Shown here piece after piece: positions 51,000-64,000 of a stretch of DNA of 64,000 nucleotides. Under the pieces are notes generated by a model. It was not told where the DNA came from, ran no database searches, and saw only the letters and a list, made by a program, of their open reading frames with translations. The translations under genes were made by a program, and so were the position numbers. The DNA comes from Sphagnum compactum. Lineage: Eukaryota; Bryophyta; Sphagnopsida; Sphagnales. The stretch spans positions 3,410,001-3,474,000 of the forward strand of contig OZ234494.1 of NCBI GenBank assembly GCA_965153455.1, read 5' to 3'. Within the stretch, counting starts at the first letter, position 1. Each line of letters begins with the position of its first letter.

Positions 51000-52052
51000 G
51001 GTTGTTGCACACTGAAAACCTAATATATGGAAATCTGGCGATTATTATTATTACTATTTTTCTCACTTCTGGCGGATGAAGCCAAACTTTTTTCGATATT
51101 TCTAATTATGTATTTCGGTTTTTGGTGAAATGTCGTCAGCTCATGGCTACACACTTGATGCAAACCTAATATAGAATTATGGCGATTCTTTTATATTCTT
51201 TTCTCACTTATGGCCATTGAAACCAACTGTTTCTTGATTTAATTTTTAAAAAATTTCGCTTTGTGGCGAAACTACTCCAGCTGATGGTTACACACTGAAA
51301 ACCCAATATAGAAATCTGGCGATTTTTTATTTTTTTTTCTCACTTGTGGCAATTGAAACCAACTTTTTTCGAATATATATTTATTTCGCTTTTTGGCGAA
51401 ATCACTCCAGCTGATGGTTACACACTGAAAACCCAATATAGAAATCTGGCGATTTTTTTCTTTTTAATTGAAACCAACTTTTTTCGAATATATAGTTATT
51501 TCGCTTTCTGGCGAAATTACTCCAGCTGATGGTTACACACTGAAAACCCAATATAGAAATCTGGCGATTTTTTCCTTTTTTTTTTCTCACTTGTGGCAAT
51601 TGAAACCAACTTTTTTCGAATATATATTTATTTCGCTTTTTGGCGAAATTACTCCAGCTGATGGTTACACACTGAAAACCCAATATAGAAATCTGGCGAT
51701 TTTTTCCTTTTTTTTTCTTACTTGTGGCAATTGAAACCAAATTTTTTCGAATATATATTTATCGCTTTTTGGCGAAATTACTCCAGCTGATGGTTACACA
51801 CTGAAAACCCAATATAGAAATCTGGCGATTTTTTCCTTTTTTTTTTCTCACTTGTGGCAATTGAAACCAAATTTTTTCGAATATAAATTTATTTCGCTTT
51901 TTGGCGAAATTACTCCAGCTGATGGTTATACACTGAAAACCCAATATAGAAATCTGGCGATCTTTTCCTTTTTTTCTCATTTGTGGCGATTGAAACCAAC
52001 TTTTGTCGAATATTTTTATATTTTATATTTCGCTTTTTGGCGAGATTTCGCC
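51000..52052. repeat. Tandem array, eight copies of about 130 bp
   Basis: Units start with CACACTGAAAACCCAATATAG (first two diverged) near 51008, 51151, 51291, 51421, 51536, 51668, 51797 and 51929. Spacing runs 143, 140, 130, 115, 132, 129 and 132. Each carries AATCTGGCGATTTTTT, TTGTGGCAATTGAAACCAA and a 7-bp-stem hairpin ATTTCGC-TTTTTG-GCGAAAT. Outer copies are more diverged than inner ones. It ends less than 200 bp from the PAF-acetylhydrolase start codon. Confidence 0.93.
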
Positions 52053-52239
52053 AGGAAAAGAACCGCTCCCTCTCCTCCCCACATACGGACCTATCTCTCG
52101 TCTCTCGTCTTGTGCGCGTGGGAAGGGAAAAGGAGCAAATGCATTTGCGAGAGAGAGGGAGAGAGAGAGAGAGCGGATTGTGTTTTTGTGTCTATGAGCG
52201 CGCGTGTGCGCGTGCGCGCGTGCGTCGTTGCTTGAACAG

Positions 52240-55200
52240 ATGGGCTTACCTCAGCCCCTCGGTCCTTACGGGGTCTCGTTTGCGGACTTTGAGCTGCGGC
52301 GCACGGAGGAGCTGCAACCAAGCCAATCAGGAGGAGGAGGAGGAGCAGCAGCGGAGCCGCAACAGAAGCAGCAGCAACTGGAAACGAACGGAATCCAGCA
52401 AAACGGGGGACAAGCGCTGCCGCAAGACCTTGAAGAAACAGCAGCAGCAACAGTAGCAGTAGCAGTAGCAGCTCCACTGATGCGCATTTTCTATCCCACA
52501 GAAGCCAACACCAGATGGTCTGCATTGGATGCTAAACAGCGATGTTGGGTTCCCAACTACAACTACATGTGGGGATTCGTCGCAAGAGCAATTCCTCCCA
52601 CTTCATTCTTTGTCAAGATTTGCATCTCGTTCATTGCCTGTAAGAAGCTTTATACTCTTCCACTTCGCTCTCCCCCTCTTGTCCCCATTTTTCTGCATCC
52701 ATCAACATCTGGATGACATTGAGACCCGCCTCTTTTCAGCTGTAAGAATCACAAACAAAAAAGAAGTTTTACTCCCACTTCTCCCCCCCCCCCTTGTCCC
52801 CGTCTTTCTGCATCCACCCAAATCTGGATGCATCAAGATCCAGCTCTTTCAGCTGTAAGAATCACAAACAAACATCTGCTGGCAAATATGCAGACCTAGT
52901 CTGATGCATTTCTATGATGTATTCCACTAAGAGCTTCTGTATTCTCTCTGGTCAAGATTCCCTATCTCTGTCTTCTGAGCCAGACTTCACATCTGCTGCA
53001 CATGTTGAAGGCACAACAGGTTTGATCAAGTTCTGCATTGAAATGTGAAGCTGTCAAGTTGTGTTCATAGCTGTTGAATTTCAGCTTTTGAAAGTGCGTG
53101 TGGCAGTGAAGAAACTGCACTGCAATGCTGAATTGTCATCCCCTCATTGTGGTTGCTTTGATTGAAGAATACCAAAATGCTGAATTCTATCCTCTCATTT
53201 TGGTGGCTTCAATTCAAGGAACCCCAATGCTGAATTCCATCCTCTCATTGTGGTGGTGTCGATTGTGTGTAAACCATCCTGAAAGAGTGTCCTTTCATTT
53301 TGCACTTCTTGTTCCAAATTGGATCATAGACTGAATGCAGCTTCTATACAACTTTCTTTTTAGTGCAGCTTCGATTGACATTTCCATCTTTCTGGACATG
53401 TTCTCCTTGTTCTGTCAAGTACTTCTTTGCTCTGACTGTAAAGGTCTGAGTGGTGGTGCAGCGATTATGTACTCATTGATGTGGTTTCGGCTGCAAATCA
53501 AGGCATCTGTGCGGAAGCCACTTTTGGTGCCTAAAGGAGAGGGTGACAAGCAGCGGTTGCCAGTAGTGATATTCTCACATGGCATGTGGGCTTGCCGCAC
53601 CACTTATAGTTCTACATGCATTGATGTTGCTTCCCATGGTTACAGTTACGGTCGCTTCTTACACTGCTCCCCTGTTTCAACGCCATTCCTGTGTGCACCT
53701 GTTGAGCATCAAATGAATGAATGTGTGTATTATACTTGTTTGTGGATTTTGTGATGTGGTGGATGTCTGCACAATTTGGTACTTGAATCTTAAATTGCAT
53801 TTTCCATTGATATTGAATGACAGTTGTAGTGGCGGTGGAGCATTTAGATGGGTCAGCAGTGATGGCTCAGTATCATGACCATAGAGGAAAGCGAAAGTGG
53901 GTAGATCACGCTTTTGCTGATAAACCCTTTGATGACACACCGATGGCTGAACGCACCAAGCAACTTAGACAGGTAACAGAAAATCACAGTTTCTAATGCT
54001 TCCCTCTCACTTTCTAGGTGCCAGCTCCTTTGAAGTATTGTGTTCTTGGTTATGCACATCTATAGGATTGCACTGTAAGTGAGAGTAAGTGAGATTATCT
54101 TCTCAGGAAAGAGTTGAAAGACCTAAACCCACTAGTAAGGGAGAGAGCCTGTGCCTCTTGACTTTCCCCCTCTTGGCAGTGTGCTTGGTTGTAAAAAGTG
54201 TCATGTTGTTTGTTGTGAGCCCATCATTCCTTGGGCAAATAAGATGGACTAGGAACTACGAAAATCACATCACTTCACATGGCAGAAGTCATAGAATAAT
54301 TACAGGCATTTTCCTTTACACATCTGCCACTGTGGTGATTTGAACTCTCAGTAGGGCTTAGATGGAAAGGAAGTCTAGGTCTTATGGAATTACAAATACC
54401 CTCAAGAGGACTCTATTGATAACTTCTTTGATTTTGAAGGAGAATATTGAGCCAGAGACTATACTTCAACAGTATCAAACACTGGGATTCTTGAGCCAAC
54501 TGTATTACTTCTAACTTTTCTGTCTGCAAGACTAGAGAGGATTTGATGTTGTCATATGGGTAATTTTTTATATAACCATTTCTAAGAGCATGCCATTTTC
54601 CTTTGTGGTGCAGAGGGTTCAGGAGATTCAGAAGGTGATTGATGTGCTTGAGAGGTTAGATCAGGGCTCACTTACACAGGACTTCAACAATGTGACAGGC
54701 AGGGTTAGCCTTGACACCAAATTTTTCCAACAGCGGCTTGATTTGAACCATATTGCAATTCATGGGCATTCATTTGGAGCAGCCACTGCAATTGTTGCTT
54801 CTGGTGTGGATAAAAGAATCAAATGTTGTGTGGGAGAGGATGTTTGGTGGTCCCCTGTGGAGGAGGTATGGTTATTTTTTGTTTAGGAATATTATGACAT
54901 TGTGTTTCTTGTTATTTCTCCTGCCTTGAGGAGTTCTTTGGTGTTTTAACAGTCATCATATGGTTGGTTTTGTCCTGTCATCCTTGTGCCATTTTTGTCT
55001 CTAATTTGTCTCTTTGTGTTGACTTTGAGTCTGTTGGAACTGTAATACATTCACAGGTTGATTACTCTATATTGGTGGGCAAATCGCCTGTTTTACTTCT
55101 GAACACCGAGGGTTTTGATTGGGCTTCCTTGAGAGATTGTCGCAACAAGTTTCTGGAGGGAAGAGCGAAAGCCGACAATGTGGACACCCCATTGGTTACT

Positions 55201-57018
55201 TTGCTGATGACAATCAAGGTTAGCAGCCACTTGAGTATTTCCATGTCCCCAAATTATTTGTCACAGAACAATGGTATGTCGCATCCTTGAGGTCCCAAGT
55301 CAAGCAGAAGTTGCTTCCTTGAAACACCTGCTTTCAAAGCATTCAGAAGTATACATGGCTATCTAAACATGCCACACAGAGCATTTTCAGATGGACTGAC
55401 AGTAGGGCAGAGGCACAATGGGTCAAAAGCTAGGTAGTACACTATTATGCTTCTTGACTTTTGCACATGCTTTATGAGGCTGTAAGAATTGATACTTTTT
55501 CTCACTTTCAATTAGGGTTATGAAGGCCATGTTGGAATCATTGCTGTGACAGGGCACAGAACACATGGACCAATCTGATTTTCCACTCCTGTTTCCAACT
55601 ATTGCTAAGAGAGCAAGGTATGTGTTGATGACTTGAAAGGAAGGATAAGTTTGCTAAGCAATCCATCAGCAGCTAGATCACCTTATTTCAAAACCACCCT
55701 TTACATTACCAGATCATATGCTCTATATTTCCCAGCATGAAATGTAGTGCATCAGACACCCACCTTTATTTCAAACAACCTTTCACATCTATACCCAGAT
55801 TGTATTCTACATTTGCCAGCAGGAAAACTAGTGCATCAGATAACTGCCTCATTTCAGACAAACTTTTCACATTACCCAGATTCACATTTCCAATAGGAAA
55901 TCTAGTGTGTCAGACACTGCCACCTTATTTCAAACAACTTTTCACATTACCCCAGATTGTTTTCTACATTCATCAGCAGGAAATCTAGTACATCAGACAC
56001 CTCTTTTGGGAGGAGCATGGGCTCTGGATGTGTGCCTGGAAGTTTCCTTTGATCCACAAATGTTAGGATTGTTTCATGATTCAGTTGACTCCCTTGATTA
56101 TGTCACAGCCTTTGTTGTTGGGTTCTGAACACAAGAAAGTTGTGTGTATATGTAAGTGAAGTTATGATCTTAAAGTTTGAGATTTGCAGGATGACGGGTG
56201 TACTGGATCCCACACAGACAAAGGACATAAACAGCAGAGCGTGCCTTGATTTCTTGTACAGGAATCTTCTACCTCCTGGTATGGTTTTCCCACAATAACC
56301 CACTCAGCATCAGTTGTAGGATGTTGGGGTTTAGTCTCAACACTTTGTTGGGTGTTGATAAGGTGAAGACCCAAATCTGATCTCTCAGTGTGTTAAGGCT
56401 GTTGCATGAGGAAAATCTTGGAACACAGTCCCAATGCTTGTATTCAATTGCTGCATGTGGGTGGTGGTGAGAGTTATGTAAAGAACTGGCACTAGAATGT
56501 GGAGGGCATCTTGCTCTCAGAAGAGTTTCTGCCTCAACAGAGGAGACACCTTAAGCGTCAGGTGCCTCCTCTCCTCTGAAAATTCAATCAAAGCCATCTG
56601 TTTGAAACATTAAATTCTTCCTGATCTTCATGCCGGGTAAGAGCCTCAAATGAGGCAGTTCTGGGAATTCAGGTCACACACTTGGCTCCTGCTTGGTGCC
56701 AGGCCCTCCTCATTCCCAGAGCATATAACCCTGACCATACCCACCACTTCCAAGTTCCAAAAAGAAGGAATAGCCTCACACGGGGATATACATGGCACTG
56801 TTTTTTTGGGGATTCTGTGTTGCCAACATCATAGCAGCTACTGTTTGCTTTTTAGTGGTATGTTTGTGAGATTCTTTGCTCAGAGCTGACTTTGTCCATG
56901 TTTTGATTCATGTACAGGAACAGGAGCTCCATATGTAGTGGATTCTGTGAAAGAAGATGGTGAGCATCTTGTAATTGCAAAAGCTGCTAATCAATCTGCA
57001 TCCTCCAATTCCGTCTGA
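52240..57018 (+). CDS. Platelet-activating-factor acetylhydrolase-like lipase
   Basis: This family hydrolyses short or oxidised sn-2 acyl groups from phospholipids; it is an alpha/beta hydrolase (group VII phospholipase A2). Exons 52240-52639, 53444-53644, 53824-53972, 54614-54865, 55057-55218, 55553-55617, 56190-56278 and 56918-57018 join in phase to 472 residues. Family blocks: LGPYGVSFADFELR, MRIFYPTE, VVIFSHGMWACRTTYSS, VVVAVEHLDGSA, the nucleophile elbow GHSFGAA (Ser), GEDVWWSP (Asp) and GTEHMDQSDF (His), so the triad looks complete. No signal peptide is seen, so an intracellular form is likely. A Gly/Gln/Ala-rich insertion of about 55 residues separates the first two blocks. The start of exon two is the least certain border (CAG at 53460 is also in phase). 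Confidence 0.9.
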
Positions 57019-57452
57019 CTGCACACTATTCATGGGGCCCTTTCGATGGGTATTTTTGATTATTGTAGGATAGGTATGTGGAGTGGGTTTTCAACACGTC
57101 TTTTGTGTACCTGGTTGGTTCTTTATTGGAGCAATTTTCTTGTCAAGCTATTGCTGCAGGTTCATGATTATAAAACAAAGAAACTCTCTTGTATTCTAGA
57201 GGATGGAGTAAACTAATAATGAGGGGTGCAATTGATGCAGATTACTGCCAAGAATGCTTTTGTGTGTAAATGATGGTTCAATAGTGCCACATAGAGTATG
57301 CTTCTGTCCAGCAGGAAAATCCAATTGGTGAGCACAATGTTGTTAGGAAGTAACCCTAATTTTCCTCCTGAGAGGTGATATACCTATTGATAAAAAACGA
57401 AGAACTAAAAACAGCACAAAGTGATATGACAAGTAGTTAGTGAGGTCAGTCA
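57019..57452. terminator. Convergent 3' regions of the PAF-AH-like and PEPC genes
   Basis: Only 434 bp separate the two stop codons, so the 3' UTRs and polyadenylation signals of both genes must lie or overlap here. No precise polyadenylation site can be fixed by eye. Confidence 0.5.
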
Positions 57453-60400
57453 TTAACCTGTGTTTTGCATGCCTGCGGCAATTCCCTTCATGGTAAGGAT
57501 AAGTGTGTCCTCTAATCCTGGTGGGTATGCAGTTGTGGTATTCAATGTTACCAACTCAGATGAGACCTTCCCGGAGTTCAATCCCTCCTGAACTGCATTG
57601 TCATTGTTCTGTGTACAACTTGAAGACCGCATTTTCTTCAAACTGTATGCTTGCTGCACGTTGAGAGGAGTAATGTAGCGATCTCGTAGTTGCAAACGTT
57701 GTTTCAATGTGGGGTTTCCCTCTAACACATCCTCATGTCCAGCAACCTGCAACATAGTTCTTGTTACACCAATGGGCTATAAGCCAGAGGTAGAACCTAC
57801 AATTGCATTCTGGATCCAAATTTCACCACCCAAAAGAAATCAACATCAGACACAAACGCTGACACTTGTGGCAAATAACATTTTCCAATAATTCCACCTG
57901 ATTGCTCTTCTCAGCAATGAAACTGTTACCTGTAACAACAGAGCCCTAGTTTCATTGTACTTGCATCTCAAGTCTTCGCCAAGATTCTTGAGCTTTTCTT
58001 GATCTACAAGGAGATGGTCATAGAGTGCAGCAATTCGAGGATCACCTTTAGCAAACACCATCTCAATAAGATCAATAGTCACCCGGAAAAATGGCCATTC
58101 ATCATACATCTTGCGGAGTATTATAATGCGAGTTGAATCCCTTTCCAATACATGCTTCAGTGCACCACCAAGTCCCAGCCACACTGGCAGATGGAACCGG
58201 GTTTGTGTCCATGCAAAGATCCAAGGAATGGCACGCAGTGCTTTGATGCCTCCTTGGGGTTTCCTCCTTGAAGGCCGACTACCAATGTTCATGCGACCAT
58301 ACTCCTGCTCTGGTGTGGACTGCCACATGCAGCACAACACATTTGGGATGAATATCATTGTCAGTTTACTGATCAATGCTGGGAAAGACCAGAAATGTTT
58401 GCAGATACAAGATGTCAATGTAATGCAATGAAGCACTTGTAAGTTTGGAGTTAAGAGATAGGAATATCACAGCATTGTCAATGGAAAATTTCACTGTCAC
58501 ACCATCATGGACAAGAAGTTATCAATTGCTTGGTTTTCTGTCTCTTGGGTGGAGTGATCTCACAACTTCCTCCACATTTCTTTGAGTTCTTCCCTTCAAA
58601 TAGAGGCATGCATAATGACATTGTACATCTATAATGTAACCCTGAAATAAAAAGCTCAGGAACAGATTTTACCGCACGAAAATAAGGCACAAAAAGGGGG
58701 TTCTCAAATACTATTGAGCGGTATTCCTCAGTTGCGACCACAGCCATATCATCCATCAAACTACGCCATACTGGTTTAGGAGCAATTGGTGGGTGCATGC
58801 CATGCTCAAGGGTGGCTGCTGTAAAGCGTTGTAGTGTCCTGAAACACAAGTTTTCTTCCCCAAAAGATTGTTCAATGACTTCTCCTTGAATGGTGACACG
58901 CAGTGACCCATTGACTGTGTCAGGTGGTTGTGACAATATGGCAAGATGTGTGGGACCACCACCCCTGCCAACAGTTCCTCCACGTCCATGAAACATGGTC
59001 AAATGGACTCCATACTGTTTAGCTACTTTCACAAGATCTTCCTGGGTCTTAAACATCTGCCATGCTGCTGACAACCTTCCAGCATCCTTCCCTGAGTCGG
59101 AATATCCAATCATCACCTGCACCCAGGGGGAGAAGAAGACAAGACTAGAGGAACAAAATTTTTTTTTGCATTCACAGCACTTACGGAGACATTCAGAAAG
59201 GTAAGCACATGCTTCTTAGTTGTATTGGTCTGTGTAGCTGTGAAGCACTGATCTGGTATTCTGGAAACTACATATGCAACTTAGTTGAAGTGGGCAAGGG
59301 AAGAATGTCCCACCTCCTGCTTCCCATCAATCCGACTTAAGTACCAGTCAATGGAAAAGAGACGTGACATTGAAGCTGAAGCAGACTCCAGATCGGCTAG
59401 CTTTTCAAACAAAGGGACCACTCGCAAGGGCTTGGCAACTAAACATTCACGCTGCAATAGCTCAACAACAAGAACATCTGATGGTGTTGTTGTCATAGAG
59501 ATGACATAAGCCCCAAAGCAATCAGACGGCATCTCAGCAACTACTCGCAAGGTGTCCAACACATCTTTGATCTCAGCAGTCATAGGTAGGTCGGCACCAA
59601 AGAGTGGACGCTTGCCACAGAGCTCAGAGATCAGCCATTCCTGGCAACATGGATCAAACAACCACCACATGACATGTTATTTCTGAGCATCCTGTGCAAC
59701 AATGCTAAAGATGTCATAATAACTGCCAGTGAATCTGACGTGCCTCTAACTGAAGAATTCTTTGCTTGCTATACAGGAGTCCAACGCCCACGTTAAGAAC
59801 ATCTCTAACTGAGGTCTTGCAAATGTTGTCAGTATACCTGCCGTTGTTCTTCAGGCCAGTCCCTGTATGAACCAATGCCAAGATGGGTGGTGATGGTGTC
59901 CATGACATCAGTGTGCCGTTCAGACTCCTGCCGAATGTCCAGCTTCACTAGGCTCAAACCAAAGCATGAGACCTGACGCATGAAGTCCAACAGGCTACCA
60001 TCTGCAATGGATTTATCACCAGTCTCACAGAGTGATCTATAACACAGCTCCAAAGGCTCAAGAAACTGCAGTGTACAACCAAGCATTCCCAAGAGGAATT
60101 TGTTTAGCAGCACCAAGATTATGTAGAATTTCAGGATTCAAAATATCTATGTGGAGAGAGTTCAGGGCCAGCAATAACCAGAAAAACCAAAATCCTTGAA
60201 AATTAGCAATTCTCTTGGCCTCTTTGAGGTCCTGTTGTTGTAAGGATATTTTGTGTTGGATGTGTGATAGTATTGTGAAGGGGTGGGAATGATGATCTTG
60301 TTTGTAAGCGAAACACCTGTACATAGAAAGATTAGAAACTCATGCCATACATGGACTAGTACAAAACGCCTTAAAATTTTTCCCTCCCCATGGCCTCAAG

Positions 60401-63362
60401 ATTGGGAGGTGCTGTTCCACAGACACAGAAACATCAGTAAATATTTTGTTGTAGGTGCTTATTCAGATTTTTCAAATGACAATGATCAATTGAGTTCGAC
60501 ATGATGGTGGGAACCTCACCTGTCCCACTTTAGTGAAAGTTTCTTCCACAGGGATCTCACTCTTTCCACTGGCCAGCAGCTGTCGCATGCGCTCACGGGT
60601 CTGGTAGAGCTTGTCACGAATATCTGCTAGTACCACTCTGAAAGGTTCAGTGGCTGGTATTGTCTTCCAAAATTCTGCCACCAGGAGTGTATTCCATCAA
60701 AATCTTCCAAATAAAACTCACAATCAATAAGTCTCTCTCACCTGTAGACCCAGATGAATCAGAATTCATTATCAAGCTTTTAAACGACAGAACTTTTTCC
60801 ACACAAATGGATTCGATAAGTGCATACACACATCAGGATATTTGACTTATGGAAAACCTGGTTGGTAACAGTTCACAGCAAGAAACCCTGGAGGGAGGGG
60901 AGCCAGCAGGCCCCAATTAATGAGAGAGTAATGGTTCACAGGAACATTTTCACTTGAGGGTACTAATGTGCTGCACAGAAACATAGGTGTATGTGATCAA
61001 GATACTTTACCAATGAAATGCTTGGCCTCTTTCTTAGTGGATACCTCTAGCTGGACAACCCTGGCACGGAGTTCCTCACTGCAACGCCACATTGATAACT
61101 GCAAAACCCACCCATCAAGTTGCATTTTGTTTGTAACCAGCTCTCAGGCTGCTTGTGCCAGCCGCAAGGACGCAACCATAATCATGTCCATTCAAAGTGA
61201 TGAATCTACCATAAGTTTTATCAGCTGTGGTGAAGAGTTTAATACAGCTTGTTGATATCATATGACAACGTTTAGTTAGCAAATATCAAGATTGAGGGAG
61301 AACATCATCATATGCAAAAAAAATCATATCTTTGCCTCATAAATAGTTTGGATTACTTCAGCAACTATGAGAAGTTACTGCTGCTCAACCTCAAACATGA
61401 GATCTTCAATCTGTCCAAAGTAGAGATTTGCTGCCATTAGTCTTGCCAGAAGACAAACATCTCTTGTGACCTCTGGGGTGACTTGGGGATTCCCTGCAAA
61501 ATGCTCCATACCAAGCAGGCATATAAGCTGAACAGTGTTCATTCCTGACAAGCATCTCCAACAGAAATGTTCTGCCCAACTGACACACTTTTTTGATCAG
61601 AAGGAGCTTTGGAACACTGAATTGAGTCAGTAAACCTATAGAATGACAAGTTCCAGAAACATAATTCCAAAACCACCAATGAATAGATTTTTCTATAATA
61701 ACAGAATTAAAAAATTCATCTACACCAACTGTCTTGAGATCCATGAAGCAGCTCATTGAGAGGTAGAATGCAAAGAGATTCACCATCACGATCACCACCC
61801 ATCCAAGAGGAAAATTGAATAAGGGGTACATTGTATGGCAATCGCTCCTCTAGACCAATGGTTTTAAGAGCAGTGTCAACACGGCGCAGGAACGTAGGCA
61901 GTCCATTCCAGATCGTCTCGTGAAAGTAACTCATGCCAGCACGCATCTCATCCTGAGGTGTTGGTGGTGCCCGTCGAATTTCATCTGTTCGAAATGCTGC
62001 TTGAATCTGAATTCATCAACCGAAGGACGATCATATGCAAAACAGCAATTGCCACCAAACAGGTATGACAGGGACGTGGAAACTACAAATCATCAGCTCA
62101 AGTACTGAAATAGGCCCAGCTTGTGGGTTACAATGTGAATACACACATTGGACAGCCAAAGAACACCCCCCATAGCGAATCCTATCATTTCTAGAGTAGG
62201 ATATTCTACTGATAAACTGGTGTTTCCACATCAAAGGCAAAGGCACAATCTTCAATCTTCCCTGCATGTTATAGGACATCATCTCTATGACATTGCAGAG
62301 ATTAATCACAACAACAACAAAAACAATTGTTGAAGGGGTAACATGACAATTTGAGTGTGGCAGTCATAACCTCTATGAGAGAGAAAGAGACTTTCCACTC
62401 ACAAAGGTGTCAGACCAGCCATCATCACCTTCTTCATCATGAATAGCATCGATAATAAGCTGCCATGACTACCAAGCACCTCTGACTTCCATCAGCTCCT
62501 GACAGTAGGTGGGTGTAATAGATGTCATTGCACAACATGTTGCAACATCATCAACCTTTCCAAATTCATGGCTTTACATAAATGGGTTGGGTGTAAACAT
62601 GTTGCAACATCAGCCTTAACAATTTCAAGGCTTTACATCAATGCGCTCTTTGCATCTAAACGATGGATCCTGTCATGTGAAACAGCCACATCCGCCATCT
62701 ATGCCTAACAAAAAATTATACCCTACTCCACTTGCAAGCAGGATATCGAGCTTCATTGGCATCGTGGTTTACTTATGGGAATGCCTAGTTGATGTTGGAG
62801 AATGTTGAGAATTCACAAAAGAAAAGAAGAAGATTCAAAGGCACAAGCAAGCAAAGCAAAAGCCAAGCCAAGCCAAGCCAAGCCAAACAAGCAAAGGATC
62901 AGATGATCTCCTACCTCACGATGAAGAGCCTCATCCAGTTCCTGCCTCTCGTCACTGGTAATGTCACTTTGGTGTAGTTGTGACAAGCAACTGCGAATCC
63001 TGCCATCATCATCATCATCACCATCATCACCCAAACACAGTTGTTGAGTGTTCATTGGCAACAAAAACTCTTTCAAGCTCTGAGCTTGCTTGCATGCATA
63101 CGACTATCGCCTGGGATTGCCAACAAAACTCTTCAAGATCCAAGCTTTCTTGCATGCATGCTACTATTGTCTAGATTGCCAACAAAACTCTTCAAGATCG
63201 GAGTTTTCTTGCTTTCTTGCTTGCTTGCTACTGGTTTGTCTGCAGACTTCCTTCCTAGTGAAATGTCCAACACCTGCTTGAACATCCATTCCAATTTCCT
63301 ACAAAGCTTCTTGCCAAGAGTGCTGCAGCAGAGTGTTGTGAACAAGCTTCTGCTTCTTCTTA

Positions 63363-63416
<54 letters not shown>

Positions 63417-63874
63417 GAGGAATGAGGAGGCATTGGTACACACACACACCGGGTGTGCTTCTGAAGCAAAGATCGGCGAACGGATTGCGTAGGATGCGCA
63501 GTAAGCACCAGATCGACAGTCTGATTCTTCAAGGCATGGAAGATCTCAACAGGACTCTTGCCGAGTTGGTTCACCAAGCGTCGGAAAGTCTCTTCCAAAT
63601 CCGACTCGGTGAGTGCACTGTTCTCGTCTCCGATGTCGCCTTTCTTGGCCTCCTGCTTCACGCGTCGCCGGTCCGCGATCTGCACTTCCTCCGCTAAGTT
63701 CGCCAAGTTGAGCAGGTGCGAGAAGGAACTAGCCACCAGTATGGAGTCTCCTGCGTCCAGCGCGTTGAGAAGCTCTCCCAGTTGTTCCAGTTTTCGGAAA
63801 TCCCCCGCTCCTTCTTGTTCTCCATCATCGTTGATCTTGCTATACATCCCCGATATCTCGTAACACTTCTGCAC
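57453..63874 (-). CDS. PPC: Phosphoenolpyruvate carboxylase, plant type (N-terminus outside window)
   Basis: PEPC adds bicarbonate to phosphoenolpyruvate to give oxaloacetate in the cytosol. Exons, from 5': 63450-63874, 62915-62999, 61784-62006, 61390-61493, 61011-61098, 60520-60674, 59838-60065, 59314-59640, 58673-59116, 57930-58319 and 57453-57746. All phases agree, giving 920 residues; roughly the first 45 residues, with the regulatory phospho-Ser, lie beyond 64000. Landmarks: [18 protein letters not shown] (catalytic His), [46 protein letters not shown], and the C-terminal QNTG that marks plant-type enzymes. The residue equivalent to maize Ser780 is Ala (IFAWTQ, codon 58212-58214), the non-C4 state. 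The gene appears intact; length matches the usual 960-970. Confidence 0.98.
63056..63235. repeat. Tandem repeat within a PEPC intron
   Basis: Three copies of about 62 bp, each with GCCAACAAAACTCTTCAAGA, a TTTCTTGCATGCATG-like middle and CTATTGTC. It lies in the intron 63000-63449, which also holds (TG)n then (GA)n at 63366-63414. Confidence 0.8.
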
Positions 63875-64000
63875 CTGCAACAACAATTGCATACAACCTT
63901 AGCGCAATTTTTTTGCATGCTCTTCTTCACATTCTTCGCAGTTTCTTCTTCATCTTCTATCGCCAAAAGCTGCACCTGCTCTTCTTCACATTCTTCGCAG
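63875..64000 (-). other. PEPC intron, truncated by the window end
   Basis: Sequence upstream of the CAG acceptor at 63875-63877, with no coding similarity. A 23-bp phrase starting GCTCTTCTTCACATTC occurs at 63919-63941 and again at 63978-64000. Confidence 0.7.

Noticed and set aside
51402-51980. Long minus-strand frames with repeated peptides across the 51-kb array
   Set aside because: The repetition comes from the DNA array, unit lengths are not multiples of three, and the frame changes between copies.
57453-63874. C4-type PEPC
   Set aside because: The diagnostic residue is Ala (IFAWTQ), not Ser, so this is the ordinary non-C4 form.

Overview
This is nuclear DNA of a land plant. The genes are split by short GT-AG introns and lie in AT-rich, repeat-laden spacers with many microsatellites. 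CP24 (LHCB6) and an OVATE-family protein are land-plant families. I cannot name the species. The short introns and gene mix would suit a bryophyte, lycophyte or other non-seed plant, but that is a guess.

Layout: (1) 1-1312, 3' end of an annexin gene (+). (2) 7758-10235, long OVATE-family regulator (-) whose first coding exon appears to be only nine bases. (3) 15539-16553, LHCB6/CP24 (-) with a duplicated 35-bp promoter block. (4) 24225-26196, SWC5/BCNT-type chromatin factor (-), head to head with (5) 27848-29192, p24-beta cargo receptor (+). (6) 32234-34083, class III peroxidase (-) with four exons. (7) 52240-57018, PAF-acetylhydrolase-like lipase (+), eight exons. (8) 57453 to beyond the window end, plant-type phosphoenolpyruvate carboxylase (-), eleven exons visible, convergent with gene 7. 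I rebuilt the exon chains by matching splice sites, reading phase and family similarity. No operon-like cooperation is expected: these are independent housekeeping, photosynthetic, secretory and cell-wall genes.

The stretch from 34.1 to 52.2 kb has no host gene. It is AT-rich, full of degenerate repeats, and interrupted by one sharply bounded, more GC-rich hAT DNA transposon (42937-45431). That element has matching terminal inverted repeats and a perfect 8-bp target-site duplication. Its transposase is dead: four in-frame stops, each explicable as one C-to-T change in a Gln or Arg codon, plus one frameshift.

Other structure: a 43-bp tandem array grown from the end of a dispersed repeat that also lies between genes 4 and 5; an eight-copy array of about 130 bp directly upstream of the PAF-acetylhydrolase gene; a likely 301-bp MITE flanked by TTA; tandem repeats inside peroxidase and PEPC introns; and a possible LTR remnant with a tRNA-primer-site-like sequence. 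I found no CRISPR array, rRNA or convincing tRNA, and no clearly new multi-gene system.
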